A stretch of 64,000 nucleotides of DNA. Origin: Candidatus Scalindua sp. (GTDB taxonomy: Bacteria; Planctomycetota; Brocadiia; Brocadiales; Scalinduaceae). Both the position numbers and the translations under genes were made by a program. The stretch lies in assembly GCA_018670825.1 (NCBI GenBank), contig JABHIW010000066.1:46611-110610 (forward strand), read 5' to 3'. Under the pieces are notes generated by a model, which saw only the letters and a list, made by a program, of their open reading frames with translations, ran no database searches and was not told the origin of the DNA. Shown here piece by piece: positions 30,861-41,985 of the stretch. Every line of letters starts with the position of its first letter. The first letter of the stretch is position 1.

Positions 30861-31283
30861 CTATCCGGTTACGTTAAAGACTTTTGATAATCTGGCATTT
30901 CTCTGGATGTGGCGCTTGAGATTTGTGTCGGTCGCTTCGAGTCGATGGGCAAGTGTCTCAAATATTTGTCTCATGAAATTTATGTCATTTGAGAGGTTGA
31001 ATTCAAATGTTTCTTTGTCCATAGTATGAAGCTTACACTTTGTATGAGCTATTGCTGAGGCACTTCGTTTGCTCCCGGTTATTAAAGACATCTCTCCAAA
31101 GAAATCACCTTCGTCAAGTGTTGTTAGAGAGATATCTGTATCTTCGACTTTTTTTACTATATTCACTCTTCCGGAATCAATGATATACATCTCTTTACAA
31201 TCTTCTGCATTCTCTTTAAATATGATATCACCTTCTTTAAAGAGAATTTTTTTCCTTGTATATAACAACCCTTTTATGCCCAT
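30861..31283 (-). CDS. Stand-alone cyclic nucleotide-binding domain protein
   Basis: FKEGDIIFKENAEDCKEMYIIDSGRVNI...LDEGDFFGEMSLITGSKRSASAIA. Confidence 0.85.
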   Translation of the reverse strand: MGIKGLLYTRKKILFKEGDIIFKENAEDCKEMYIIDSGRVNIVKKVEDTDISLTTLDEGDFFGEMSLITGSKRSASAIAHTKCKLHTMDKETFEFNLSNDINFMRQIFETLAHRLEATDTNLKRHIQRNARLSKVFNVTG

Positions 31284-31472
31284 TTTTCGGATTAAACCCT
31301 GAATAGTATAAAAAATGAAATGCTATACTTCCTCTGCATAAGATGCCTTTGGACTTATTTTGTCGTTATTCTATTCGTTTTATTATTGTGAGTCAATATA
31401 GATTTACCGTATCAGTACATCGTAAGCGATCTTATCAGGAGCAGAAGCAGACAAGAGAATCATCAAGTCGTA

Positions 31473-32189
31473 TTAATTGAGACGGCGAACTGGACGGACA
31501 TAACATCTGTCATCAATGTGGAGATAGCGCACGGTACCAAGTTGGAAGGCAACGAGCCACGCAGACTCTGAGCCTGCTAATTTGTCACCAGTCCAAATCT
31601 GTTTCTGTTTACGACTAAAGACATTATCTATGTATAGGGATTTATTCTTGCTACTGAATTCCAAGAGTGACGCTGCTTCATCCACGGTAGGCAGGCGCCA
31701 GTCATTATACCCCGCATATCCCCTGAAGTTCAAGTCCTTTAGCCACTGTTTTGCTTTATTCCACTCTATAAAAGTATCAGAACCAGACTGGTACCACATC
31801 AAGCCTGTTACGTGGTCTACTACAACATTATTTCCATTTATAGACCTGGACTGATAGTTATGGCTTATTGTACTGTAGACACAGCCTCCCCAATCATATT
31901 TACTACGTATATAAATATTTGAAATTGACAGTACCTTAGATACCGTCAAATCTAAATAAGACTGACGTAACTTTACAAGAGGTATTTCGTATATATACTT
32001 AAGACGTTCAATATCACCAATTGCCAATCCTTTTGCTTCAGGGAAATTATTTATCAGGCTGCTCCACGCAGCTTCCTCCATATCTTTTCCGTATTTTAAA
32101 GAAATTATTTTTTCATATTTACGTATAATCTCTTTACGAGTATCCATGCTAATTGACACTTGTTCATTCTTTTCCTGTTTAGTCTTCAA
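31473..32189 (-). CDS. DUF1566 (Lcl C-terminal) domain protein
   Basis: VVDHVTGLMWYQSG...AKQWLKDLNFRGYAGYNDWRLPTVDEAASLLE...CYVRPVRR. Confidence 0.8.
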   Translation of the reverse strand: MKTKQEKNEQVSISMDTRKEIIRKYEKIISLKYGKDMEEAAWSSLINNFPEAKGLAIGDIERLKYIYEIPLVKLRQSYLDLTVSKVLSISNIYIRSKYDWGGCVYSTISHNYQSRSINGNNVVVDHVTGLMWYQSGSDTFIEWNKAKQWLKDLNFRGYAGYNDWRLPTVDEAASLLEFSSKNKSLYIDNVFSRKQKQIWTGDKLAGSESAWLVAFQLGTVRYLHIDDRCYVRPVRRLN

Positions 32190-32222
32190 TCCCTCTATCT
32201 CTACCTCTTCTTATCTCTCTTC

Positions 32223-33383
32223 TTATCTCTCTTCTGCCTCCCTCTTACTCCTCAGTTCCTCTAGTAGATTTACCAGATTCTCTTTTTCATTTGCCATAGC
32301 AAGCATTGTATCCAGGCCATCATATGTATTGGCATTCTTTGTCCCCAACCTGTTTTTAATATCATTTATCTTCTCATCAAGAACTGCAAGCTCGTCTTCC
32401 TTACGTGCTATCTCTTCCAGATCCTTTTTCCTTGAAACTATTGTCTGCCCCTCAAGCTCTTTAAGTCTCTCTTCTGCTGAATGGTTAATGGGTGTTAGTA
32501 GAGACACATCTGAAGGGTTATTTACTATCTCGAATGCAGTTGCACCACTTCGAAATACCGCTTGATAATAGGCGTCACCGAAAACATAGTATAATTCGCC
32601 TCCTATAAGGACAGAATGGGCATATATGGGCAACTTGTTAATGATTGCACCAGTAGGCGGTACTACAACCTGAAAGCCGTTATCTGTTTTTTGATAAAAG
32701 ACACCACCGCTGTTCAGATACTCTTTGTCTCCTTTTTGAACCACGGTATAATTAGTCAGTATAGTCGCTACAACAGCACCGTAAGGAGGAGGCACCACAG
32801 TGTAAGTACCACCGGAAGAGACATAAAATACACCATGCGAATAGTAATAATCCTGATCGCTAATCTTCAACATCATGTGTTGTCCAGGGAGGGTGTCTAC
32901 TGTTGAACCGATATTTACAGAAACAGCAAGAGCGGTGTAATAATCACGCCAATTTTCCTCCCAGTCTCTCCAATTTTCATCAAGCAACACTTGACGTTCC
33001 TTTTTATTTTTCTGAAATTCTTCCTGCCGAATTGACTGGTGGTTTACCATATATTTTTGTGGTAACAATGAAGATTCCTGATGTATATCTCCAGCTTTAA
33101 TTTCTTCACCTGCCTCATGTTTTTGATATTTTCTTTTGTCAGCAATTGCATCAGAGCTTTCTTTTTCAGGAGTTTCGACTAAAAGCGTACTTCTGTCGCA
33201 ATGACGTATACTGCCAACAACAATACCTGCTGCAAATATTTTACCTGCGCCATGTCTACCGAAATTTTTTCCATAGACGTATGGATTATTAATATTCAGT
33301 ATTGCGTTACCTACAAGTATTATTGAGGACAACCGAAAAATAAATGATTTGAAAATTGATCTCTTGGTTAATGTCATATTCAT
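32223..33383 (-). CDS. DUF6515-like protein with C-terminal coiled coil
   Basis: Repeated 'YYYSHGVFYVSSGGTYTVVPPPYGAVV / EYLNSGGVFYQKTDNGFQVVVPPTGAII' pattern then charged coiled coil. Confidence 0.65.
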   Translation of the reverse strand: MNMTLTKRSIFKSFIFRLSSIILVGNAILNINNPYVYGKNFGRHGAGKIFAAGIVVGSIRHCDRSTLLVETPEKESSDAIADKRKYQKHEAGEEIKAGDIHQESSLLPQKYMVNHQSIRQEEFQKNKKERQVLLDENWRDWEENWRDYYTALAVSVNIGSTVDTLPGQHMMLKISDQDYYYSHGVFYVSSGGTYTVVPPPYGAVVATILTNYTVVQKGDKEYLNSGGVFYQKTDNGFQVVVPPTGAIINKLPIYAHSVLIGGELYYVFGDAYYQAVFRSGATAFEIVNNPSDVSLLTPINHSAEERLKELEGQTIVSRKKDLEEIARKEDELAVLDEKINDIKNRLGTKNANTYDGLDTMLAMANEKENLVNLLEELRSKREAEER

Positions 33384-34288
33384 TTCTGCTCTTCTGAATC
33401 AGATTTGTCAAGAATGGTATCTGTTATAGTCATAAACTTTATCTTTTTCAGATTTTTTGTATCTGCTAAATCTATATTGAATAGCGTATCAGGCAGGTGT
33501 GCATCAAGGTCCCATTCTGAAAGTACGGCAGAAAACTGAGGTGATTCGGGTGCGTTCTTGTATGTAATCACGATCTTCCTTGGTACCAACTGTTTACCAT
33601 CTTCAATCCATATTTGCCAGTCTATGTCCTTCTGTACAAACGCCAGGTGGTGACATCTGACTCCCGCAACATTGTGCAGGCCTGCATAAAAACCAAATTC
33701 TGCATTTTCAATCAGTATTTGGTAGGGATCCTCATATACAAGGTCAACTAGGGGAGGGGAGAACCCATACTTCTCCATTAAATGATCCATAGCAGAGTCT
33801 ATATCAGCCGGTACTACCTCAGTGGCATAAACTCCCAGTTTAGCATCCATTAACGTCATGCTCTTCCCATCGTACCAAAATCGTTTATCTCCCAAGTCAC
33901 CATGCCTTTCAGCATAGACCTTGTTCGGACGGTGTACTGCGACATCACTGGAAGCAGTATATTGGATCTTCTGTCTACTGGGTATCACTTCGTCGAATGC
34001 AATGGCTACATGAAAACTGAACTGTCCCGAAGACTTCAGATAGTCTCCCATTGCCTTCAAGAGTTTGTCAGTACGGACGTCGATAATGGGTTTCTCCACA
34101 GTTTTTCCAGGTTGTGCTTCATCTGCACTGGTGATATCATTGGCTACATACCCGAATAGTGTTAAAGCCAGAATGCCGGCATTTATGAACTTAAGATAAC
34201 TCTGTTTTCTTAACACTTTTTTACTCCCTGTATAATAATGTTGTGACATTACAACTCTAATAGAAAATTGTAATAAATAATAAATCAT
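33380..34288 (-). CDS. DUF2092-like periplasmic protein
   Basis: HRPNKVYAERHGDLGDKRFWYDGKSMTLMDAKLGVYATEVVPADIDSAMDHLMEKYG; overlaps downstream gene by 4 nt. Confidence 0.75.
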   Translation of the reverse strand: MIYYLLQFSIRVVMSQHYYTGSKKVLRKQSYLKFINAGILALTLFGYVANDITSADEAQPGKTVEKPIIDVRTDKLLKAMGDYLKSSGQFSFHVAIAFDEVIPSRQKIQYTASSDVAVHRPNKVYAERHGDLGDKRFWYDGKSMTLMDAKLGVYATEVVPADIDSAMDHLMEKYGFSPPLVDLVYEDPYQILIENAEFGFYAGLHNVAGVRCHHLAFVQKDIDWQIWIEDGKQLVPRKIVITYKNAPESPQFSAVLSEWDLDAHLPDTLFNIDLADTKNLKKIKFMTITDTILDKSDSEEQK

Positions 34289-34595
34289 GTAGTAACAGAA
34301 ACTCTAATATTACATTTTGATAACAACATCCTTAGCATTTGTTTCAAATTCCGTAATTATTTGCGCAAAAGCATTGCTCAAACTCTATACAATGCCGTCT
34401 GGTTTGTCTTATTAGAATACGGATAATTCTTTAAAGAGCCAGAAAGTTTGACCCATTTTGTAACACATCCCACTATCATTGTTACGATAAGACTTAATAT
34501 CTCACCAGAAATAAATTATTTTCTTGAACCTGAGGATCTTTAGTTCACTTTGGACACTTCAAACCTGATTGTGGGTTTGCCGCACTACGAATATA

Positions 34596-35651
34596 CTATT
34601 TAATGCCTGATACTTTATATACTCTGAGTGGTTCATGAAATCCCTTTACTACTATAGCGTTCTTTTCTTTTCCTTCCACATGTTCATTAATAAGTGTCCA
34701 GGTGTCATGAGAGATGAGAGTTTCGCCAGGGCTCGCCGCAGATTCCAACCTGCTCGCCGCATTAACAGGATTGCCAATTATTGTATAATCCATTTGATCT
34801 TCACTACCAAAATTCCCTACTGTACAATAACCGGTGAAAATTCCAGCCCTGATTTGAAGCGTTATATCCATTCCATGTTCATCCCATTCCCCAGATAAGT
34901 CATGAACTTGCTTTTGCATTTCTATAGCCATTTTTACACATGAAAGCGCATCTTCTTTTGCACCCTTAGTTGACGGGTCCCCAAAAAATACCATGATGGA
35001 ATCCCCCATATATTTATCCAGAGTTCCATTATATTTCCTGATAATGGACTCCATTCTATCAAAATATTTATTTAGCAATAAGGTTATATCTTCCGGCTCT
35101 AAAAGATCTGTCTTTCTAGAAAAGCCAACAATATCTGAGAAGAAGACGCTAAGCATTTTTCGACTGGATTTAATTATAGCCTCCGTCTTGCCATCCATAA
35201 TTGACTGTGTCACTTCAGATGAAACGTATTTTGATAATTGCGATGAAAGTTGCTGAAGCTTCTTGTTTGCAATCATCAAAGACAGATGTGTTTTTACCCT
35301 GGCCTTAACTTCCGCTACCTCAAAAGGCTTTGTAATATAATCCACTGCACCCAATTCCAGCCCCTTCGTTTTGTTCTCTATCTCACTCATTGCCGTAATA
35401 AAGATTATTGGGATGCTACTTGTCTTTGGTTCGCTCTTGAGTTTGCGACAGACTTCATAACCATCAATGCCCGGCATCATTATATCCAATAAGATCAAGT
35501 CTGGCGGGTCAGTGTTAACAATTTCCAGTGCGCGCTCTCCATCCATTGCAACGCTGACTTCATATTCGCCATGAAGTGCATCTACTAAGATATCGATATT
35601 TGTTTTGGTATCATCCACTACAAGTACCGTACAGTTAGATAATTCTTCCAT
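34596..35651 (-). CDS. Response regulator with class III adenylate/guanylate cyclase output
   Basis: REC (VLVVDDTKTNIDIL...LLDIMMPGIDG...TKPF) plus SVFFSDIVGFS, DKYMGDSIMVFFG, DYTIIGNPVNAASRLE. Confidence 0.92.
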   Translation of the reverse strand: MEELSNCTVLVVDDTKTNIDILVDALHGEYEVSVAMDGERALEIVNTDPPDLILLDIMMPGIDGYEVCRKLKSEPKTSSIPIIFITAMSEIENKTKGLELGAVDYITKPFEVAEVKARVKTHLSLMIANKKLQQLSSQLSKYVSSEVTQSIMDGKTEAIIKSSRKMLSVFFSDIVGFSRKTDLLEPEDITLLLNKYFDRMESIIRKYNGTLDKYMGDSIMVFFGDPSTKGAKEDALSCVKMAIEMQKQVHDLSGEWDEHGMDITLQIRAGIFTGYCTVGNFGSEDQMDYTIIGNPVNAASRLESAASPGETLISHDTWTLINEHVEGKEKNAIVVKGFHEPLRVYKVSGIK

Positions 35652-36027
35652 ACTTATTTTTCCACCAATTTATTTTTTTAAATTAACAGGACGCAGATTG
35701 TCGAGATATACACAGATAATATCTTTTAAATTACTAATCATCACGCTCCCCGGACAAAAAGCGCCGAGGACAAGAAGGCGCAAGGAACGCTAAGAAAAAT
35801 AAAACAAGAGATAATAGTTTTTTACCCTTTGTGCTCTTCCCTGCCTGTCGGCAGACAGGGTAACTTCATGTGAAGAATAAAGTCCAACCACAACTTTCCA
35901 ATCTTATTTTCAGTCATCTTTCTTTTTTATCTTGGCGATCTCTGCGGCTTTGCGTGAGAATATGTCCTTTTCCTCTCGCCAAGGGGCTATTCTTCCAAAT
36001 GCTTTGTTTCTCTGCTCATCTCTTATA

Positions 36028-39000
36028 TTAATTTTTCAATTTACTTATTATTGATTCTAGAATTATTCCTGCTTCTTTAAATTTATATCTTCCAATTAAT
36101 TTAGTTAGTTCTTTTATCTTTTTGACAAGATGATCAGGGTAGGAAAGCCTTGATATCTGCTCTAGCACAGGTTCGCACTTTTTTGGTTTTTGTGTTATTA
36201 TGTGAGGTGCCAGCCCTTCCAACAATTTAACAAGTTTCTCTTGAGATTTCGCTTGAGTATCACTTTCACCCTCTTCCTTATAACTATTTTCTTCAGAATC
36301 CAAAGCTTTTAAAGTAGTGAGTACCTTACTCAGCTCTTTGGAATATTTTTTCAGCTTAATATCGTACTTGTCAGTTTCACGCTTCTTGATTACGGCTTCA
36401 AGGTCACCGGCAATTTTATGTAGCTTACTGATACCAATATTCCCTGCGACACCCTTTACGCTATGGGCATACCTTTCGGCATCTTTTAGGTTGTTGTTTT
36501 CAATCGCTATTTTTATATCATGAAAAGAATTTGAATAGTCGTCCCTGAATTCTATTAACAGTTGTTTATAAAGTTTCATGTTCCCTCCAACCCTTATAAG
36601 GCTGGATTCTACATCAATCCCGGGAAGAGTTGGCAATTGGACATCTTCACTCTGCTTTTCGTCAGTCTGGAAGCTATTCTGCGGAGCATCCTCCTCAGGA
36701 CTCTTTCTGCTTTTGGTTTTTATCCATTTTACTAACGTAGAAAAAAGTTCATTTATGTCAATCGGTTTTGTGATGTAATCGTCCATTCCCGCTTCTATAC
36801 ACTTTTCGCGATCACCCGTCATAGCCAGTGCAGTCATCGCTACTATTGGCAAATTACTAAAACGTGGATTCTCCCTGATACATCCTGTGGCCTCAAGCCC
36901 ACTCATCTCTGGCATCTGCACATCCATTAAAACAAGATCAAACTCTGATCCCTCAACTGCTTTAATTGCCTCTTTACCATTATTTGCTATAGTCACATAT
37001 AAACCAGCCTTCTCCAATAGCTCTGTCGCAACTTGTTGATTGATCTCGTTATCTTCAGCCAGAAGAACTTTAGCCCCCCTGATATTTCCTATTTCACTGA
37101 TTTTTTCAACTCCGTATTTTGTAGACCTTGACTTTCTCCCTCCGTTTTTACCGAAAGCTTCCATAATTGCATCAAAAAGAAGCGAACGGGTTACCGGTTT
37201 TACGAGAAAAACATCAATATCTACACTTTCGGCCTGTTTTCTTATCTCTTCCCTACCGTATGCAGTCACCATTATGATAGTAGGGGTTTGTGGAATACCG
37301 GGATCATTTTGAATCATCTTTGTAGTTTCAATACCATTTATCCTCGGCATCTTCCAGTCCATCATTACGAGTTCATATGTCTCAGTCTCTTTATTATTCA
37401 CATTTCTTTTTAATTCAGTAAGCGCCTCTCCACCTGAGGCAACAGTTGTCACCTGAAATGTAAAAGATTCCAGTGTTGCTTTTAGAATTTCCCGGGAAGC
37501 AGCGTTATCATCAACTACCAAGACTTTCATACCTTTGAGGTCTAATGATAGTTCTAATAATCTCTGTTTCTTTTTTTTCAGTCTTTCAAACAAGACAGTA
37601 AAGATAAAGGTACTTCCTTTGCCCGGTTCACTATCAACCAGGATTTCCCCTCCCATCATTTCTACCAACCGTTTGCAAATTGCTAAACCCAGGCCTGTGC
37701 CTCCGTACCTTCTTGTAGTAGATCCGTCTGCCTGAGAAAAGGATTGAAATAGTTTTCCTATCTGTTCTTCGCTCAAACCGACACCGGTATCTTTAACTGA
37801 GAATTTGAGTTTAACTTTTTCCTCCTCCCTGCTAATCATGTTAACAGAAATTATTATCTCGCCATCTTCAGTAAATTTAATAGCGTTGCTTACCAGGTTA
37901 GAGAGAACCTGCCCAAGCCTTAAGGAGTCTCCAACTAATAAAATGGGGACATCATTTCCCATGGAAAACAGTAACTCCAGCCCTTTTTCTTCTGCTTTTA
38001 GTGTGACGAGATCAGAAAGGCTTTCCAGAACATCTTCCAGGCTAAAATCAACGGCCTCAATACTCATTTTACCCGCTTCAATCTTGGAGAAATCAAGGAT
38101 ATCATTGATGATTCTTAAAAGAGCAAGTGCTGATGATTCAACCTTGTTTACATAATCATTCTGTTTCGGAGTAAGTTCGGTCATTAACGCAAGCTGGCTC
38201 ATTCCGATAATGGCATTCATCGGCGTTCTTATTTCGTGACTCATCCTGGCCAGAAAATCGCTCTTGGCACTGTTCGCATTTTCTGCTTCCTGTTTTGCGA
38301 TTTTAAGTTCCTCTTCAGCCTGCTTGCGTTTTATAAAGAGACCGATCTGGTTACCGATAGCCGTCATCATATCAAGCAGATCATTATCGGGAATTCTTAT
38401 TTCGTGGCTGAAGAAACTGATTGCTCCAAGTACCTCGTTACCACTAAGAATGGGGAAACCAAAGACTCCGTGCAATCCCACTTTCGATGCAATCTCTGCT
38501 CGTGGAAAATTTGAATCATGGACAGCATCCTCAATCCAGACCGGTTGAGCGCTGGATAAAACACGTCCGGGTAAACCAATACCAGGGGAGAAGGTAGTTT
38601 GTCTTGTGATCTTTACGAATGCTGATACATCAATGGATGGAATATGCCAGATTTCCGAACACTTCAACACGCGGTCCTGAGAATCAAATATCCAGATTTC
38701 ACCAAGCGCCCATTCAAGCGCCATGCATATGGCCTGAAGGATTTTGGAAGAAGCCTCTGTAATTGTGGTAGATTCTGCCAATACTTGTGTCACAATATGC
38801 TGAGCTTTAAGACGATTTCCAGCTCTCTTTTGTTCGGTAATGTCTTCTTTAATAGCAATGAAATTGGTAACAACACCCTTGTTATCCCTAACAGGCGAAA
38901 TAAATCCATATTCCCAAAAAAGTTCTCCATTCTTCTTCTTATTACAAAACTCCCCACGCCATTCGTTACCTGACGTAATTGTCTTCCATAGCTCCTCGTA

Positions 39001-40956
39001 TACCTCTGGTGGGGTTTTATCGGATTTTAAGATTCTTGGATTTTCTCCAATAGCTTCTTCTATAGTGTAACCTGTTAATTCGGTAAATCTGGGATTTGCA
39101 TACTCAATATTTCCTTTAACGTCAGTAATTACTACTACTGCGGGGCTTTGTTCAACCGCACTCGACAACTTTATAAGCTCTGCCTCTACACGTTTGCGTC
39201 TCTCAATAGCTAAACAGGAACTGATAGCCAATGCAATGGAGTCTTCTGATTCCTTGAGCCAATCAAGCTGGTTCGACGAAAAACGTTCAAGTGATCCAAG
39301 TTCTAAAGCACCCACAATCTGATCATTATTAATTAAGGGAAAAACAAGTATACTGTTCGGTGCCACCTCTCCAAAACCAAATGTAATTCGTACATATTCA
39401 GGAATACGATCTATTGTGATCGGTTCTCGCTGAGAGACAGCCTGGCCTACCAGACCCGATCCTATTGTAAATGATTCCGGAACATCCTTACCCTCGGGAT
39501 AACCATAACGGCTTACGCGCTGAAGCAAATTGTCAGAATTTAAGATATAAACAGCCCCCAATGGCAAGTTGAGAAAGGTAACAATGGATCTGAGTATATT
39601 ATCTCCTAATTTCGCTATATCCTGTTCACCATGCATACTTACGCTAAGTTTATGTAATCCGGTTTTCAACCTGTTCTGTGCTTCTATTTCCTGATTTGTC
39701 TTTTCAAGCATCACTTGATTTTCTTGTAGATGGTGTTCAATCTGCTCACGTTCTGTCAACTCCTGTTCCAATTCATTTTGCTTTTCTTTTAGTTCTTCTG
39801 TCTTAGCATTAATTTTAGTGCTCATTTTATTAAATGATTCAACCAGCAACCCTATTTCATCGTTAGACCTTTTAGTAATTTTTTGATCATATTGTTCTGT
39901 TTCAGCCATTTCCAGCAATTTACGGTTAAGGATCTTGATCGGAGTAGTTAAACGTCTTGCAAAAATATAACTAACCAGAAGAATCACCCCGGCAAGACTT
40001 CCCATCCCTATAAGTAACAAAAAACAGAATTTATAAACAGGAGCAAGAATTTCATGCTCATCCATTTTTGATATTATTGCCCAATTCAATCCCGGAATGT
40101 CTAAGGGAGCATACGCATTAAATACCGGCACATTACGATAATCTAATAACCACATAGTACCTGTGATCCCCGCAAGTGCTCTTCGAGGTGCTTCACGGTC
40201 TATTTTTCGTTTTAGTGCGGTAGGCTCAATAAAAAACCGTGAGTTTGAACGCATGAAAAGATCATGGCCTGCAAGAACCGTTTCTCCTGTTTTTCCAAGT
40301 CCACTGCGTTCCTGCATGATTTCATCAATGTCTTTCATTGTTATCTGGCTTGCAAGTACACCTAAGACTTTTCCATTATTGTCTTTAACCGGTACGGCAA
40401 AAAAAGCACTGATTTTTTCCTTTGATGGTGCATAAAACTCTATGTCAGAAATTGTTGGTTCAATCAATCCTTTTGTAAACGCCCTTGCAAGAGGAGTATC
40501 TTTGTATTTTCCGGAAACAAGATTAGTATTCAAATCGTCTTCCTTTGTGATAGTTTGGAGGATATTTCCTTTTGTATCTATTACAAAGATGTCGTAATAG
40601 CCCATTTTATCAATAATAACATTGGCTATTTTGTTAAAACGTTGAGCGAACATTTTATTACGTTTTCTCGAATCCATAGAATCTATTCGATTTTCGGCAA
40701 TATGAGAAATCTCTTCCAGATATGTACGAAAAATATCTGCAGCAGCTAATACTTCTGTATTAGATAAACGTTCAAAAAAATAGTCCTCAATCTGCGTCTT
40801 CTTGATATCCCGTATCGAAACAAGATGTTCAAGGGCTCCTTTTACCAGTGATTCCTTAGCAGTGCGGTAACTCCAATAACCGGTTAAACCGGAAGAGAGC
40901 ATCCCAACTATCAAAACGAAAATAAACAGTTTTTTCCAGATTTTAGTCCTAGCCAT
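36028..40956 (-). CDS. Giant hybrid sensor kinase (Cache-HAMP-GAF-PAS-GAF-HisKA-HATPase-REC-REC-Hpt)
   Basis: [55 protein letters not shown]; two receivers; C-terminal Hpt [16 protein letters not shown]. Confidence 0.93.
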   Translation of the reverse strand: MARTKIWKKLFIFVLIVGMLSSGLTGYWSYRTAKESLVKGALEHLVSIRDIKKTQIEDYFFERLSNTEVLAAADIFRTYLEEISHIAENRIDSMDSRKRNKMFAQRFNKIANVIIDKMGYYDIFVIDTKGNILQTITKEDDLNTNLVSGKYKDTPLARAFTKGLIEPTISDIEFYAPSKEKISAFFAVPVKDNNGKVLGVLASQITMKDIDEIMQERSGLGKTGETVLAGHDLFMRSNSRFFIEPTALKRKIDREAPRRALAGITGTMWLLDYRNVPVFNAYAPLDIPGLNWAIISKMDEHEILAPVYKFCFLLLIGMGSLAGVILLVSYIFARRLTTPIKILNRKLLEMAETEQYDQKITKRSNDEIGLLVESFNKMSTKINAKTEELKEKQNELEQELTEREQIEHHLQENQVMLEKTNQEIEAQNRLKTGLHKLSVSMHGEQDIAKLGDNILRSIVTFLNLPLGAVYILNSDNLLQRVSRYGYPEGKDVPESFTIGSGLVGQAVSQREPITIDRIPEYVRITFGFGEVAPNSILVFPLINNDQIVGALELGSLERFSSNQLDWLKESEDSIALAISSCLAIERRKRVEAELIKLSSAVEQSPAVVVITDVKGNIEYANPRFTELTGYTIEEAIGENPRILKSDKTPPEVYEELWKTITSGNEWRGEFCNKKKNGELFWEYGFISPVRDNKGVVTNFIAIKEDITEQKRAGNRLKAQHIVTQVLAESTTITEASSKILQAICMALEWALGEIWIFDSQDRVLKCSEIWHIPSIDVSAFVKITRQTTFSPGIGLPGRVLSSAQPVWIEDAVHDSNFPRAEIASKVGLHGVFGFPILSGNEVLGAISFFSHEIRIPDNDLLDMMTAIGNQIGLFIKRKQAEEELKIAKQEAENANSAKSDFLARMSHEIRTPMNAIIGMSQLALMTELTPKQNDYVNKVESSALALLRIINDILDFSKIEAGKMSIEAVDFSLEDVLESLSDLVTLKAEEKGLELLFSMGNDVPILLVGDSLRLGQVLSNLVSNAIKFTEDGEIIISVNMISREEEKVKLKFSVKDTGVGLSEEQIGKLFQSFSQADGSTTRRYGGTGLGLAICKRLVEMMGGEILVDSEPGKGSTFIFTVLFERLKKKKQRLLELSLDLKGMKVLVVDDNAASREILKATLESFTFQVTTVASGGEALTELKRNVNNKETETYELVMMDWKMPRINGIETTKMIQNDPGIPQTPTIIMVTAYGREEIRKQAESVDIDVFLVKPVTRSLLFDAIMEAFGKNGGRKSRSTKYGVEKISEIGNIRGAKVLLAEDNEINQQVATELLEKAGLYVTIANNGKEAIKAVEGSEFDLVLMDVQMPEMSGLEATGCIRENPRFSNLPIVAMTALAMTGDREKCIEAGMDDYITKPIDINELFSTLVKWIKTKSRKSPEEDAPQNSFQTDEKQSEDVQLPTLPGIDVESSLIRVGGNMKLYKQLLIEFRDDYSNSFHDIKIAIENNNLKDAERYAHSVKGVAGNIGISKLHKIAGDLEAVIKKRETDKYDIKLKKYSKELSKVLTTLKALDSEENSYKEEGESDTQAKSQEKLVKLLEGLAPHIITQKPKKCEPVLEQISRLSYPDHLVKKIKELTKLIGRYKFKEAGIILESIISKLKN

Positions 40957-41087
40957 ATATATAAGTCCTTATAAAGTGAATCTAAACAGAAATGACAGGA
41001 AAGATTCTTAAATTCATATAATCCCGTATTATACTACATCAAGCTGCAGAGCCGCAATCAAGTTTGACGTGTCTAAAGTAAAAAATC

Positions 41088-41114
41088 AAAAAGTTGTTTT
41101 TTACACAACTTTTA
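41088..41114. repeat. Inverted repeat at the core of a nested palindromic intergenic element
   Basis: AAAAGTTGT...ACAACTTTT, flanked by CTAAAGT/ACTTTAG and CGTGTC/GACACG pairs within ~41068-41160. Confidence 0.6.
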
Positions 41115-41328
41115 ATTACTTTAAACTTTTTGCACTTTAGTTCACTTTTTATGACACGAGAAAAACTTTCTAAAAAAAGAAGGTTTTACAGGTTAATAGT
41201 ATATTAATCTCTAAGTTACGCAACATACATTTATGTGGACTATGTCTGAGGTATTTGTTTAAATGAAAGTTGCTCATTCATTAAAGAAAAGTACTATTTT
41301 CCAGTGAAAATAAAGAGTGGGGAACATT

Positions 41329-41454
41329 ATGAAACAAGTTTTTAGATTGTACCTCAGTCGATATCTGGATACAAAAAGCGTAGCATTGTGTTTAGCACTA
41401 ATTATAGGAAGCTCGTTGCTTTTTACGGATTATTGTATGCGGGCAGGTATCTAA
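41329..41454 (+). pseudogene. Truncated 5' copy (RBS plus signal peptide only) of the 41986 paralogue
   Basis: MKQVFRLYLSRYLDTKSVALCLALIIGSSLLFTDYCMRAGI* aligns with MNKDVGLHLSRCVSIKSITMCMVLTICSLLSNTDYCRGQ; leader 'ggggaacattatgaa' shared. Confidence 0.7.
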
Positions 41455-41484
41455 ATTAATCTCCTGGTTGAAAGGACAGATATC

Positions 41485-41895
41485 ATGAAAAAATGCAGAT
41501 TAAGAAGTGTTTTTGTATTCACTCTGGTTTCTCTGTTTTTGAGCGGATGCGCTGTTTGTAAGATAGATCATAGGGCAGAGCCGTTAGCAGCAGCGAAAAT
41601 TAGTATCCAAGCCAAATTGGACGAAGGGAAGACGGTTTCAGAGGCATTAGGCGCTGTGATTACTGCTGCCGGAACAAGTACTTCGGATGCGGTATCTGCT
41701 GCTATAAAGATGGGCTTAGATACTCAAGCAGTGGTGAAAGCAGCAATTACTGCTAGTGGTGATCCTTTGACCGTAGGCAATTCCGCATATAATGCAGGAG
41801 CCAATCTTCATGATATATACATGGCAGGCGGTTCTACAAGCGGTGGATCGACAGGCTTAGGATCTACTCCGGGTAATGTTGAACAGCCTAGATAA
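41485..41895 (+). CDS. Small lipoprotein, Gly/Ser/Thr-rich C-terminus
   Basis: Lipobox FLSGC; RBS upstream. Confidence 0.6.
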   Translation: MKKCRLRSVFVFTLVSLFLSGCAVCKIDHRAEPLAAAKISIQAKLDEGKTVSEALGAVITAAGTSTSDAVSAAIKMGLDTQAVVKAAITASGDPLTVGNSAYNAGANLHDIYMAGGSTSGGSTGLGSTPGNVEQPR

Positions 41896-41985
41896 GCGGC
41901 AACACCTTCCTTTCCGAGAGACAACATAGAAAGATCCGCTGACGAACCATCTAATCCTGATAAAAGATAGAATATAAATAATTAA

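Noticed and set aside
32189-32225. Repeated 'gaagagagataa' between the DUF6515-like and DUF1566 genes
   Set aside because: Short purine-rich repeat probably reflects RBS and coiled-coil codon bias rather than a functional array
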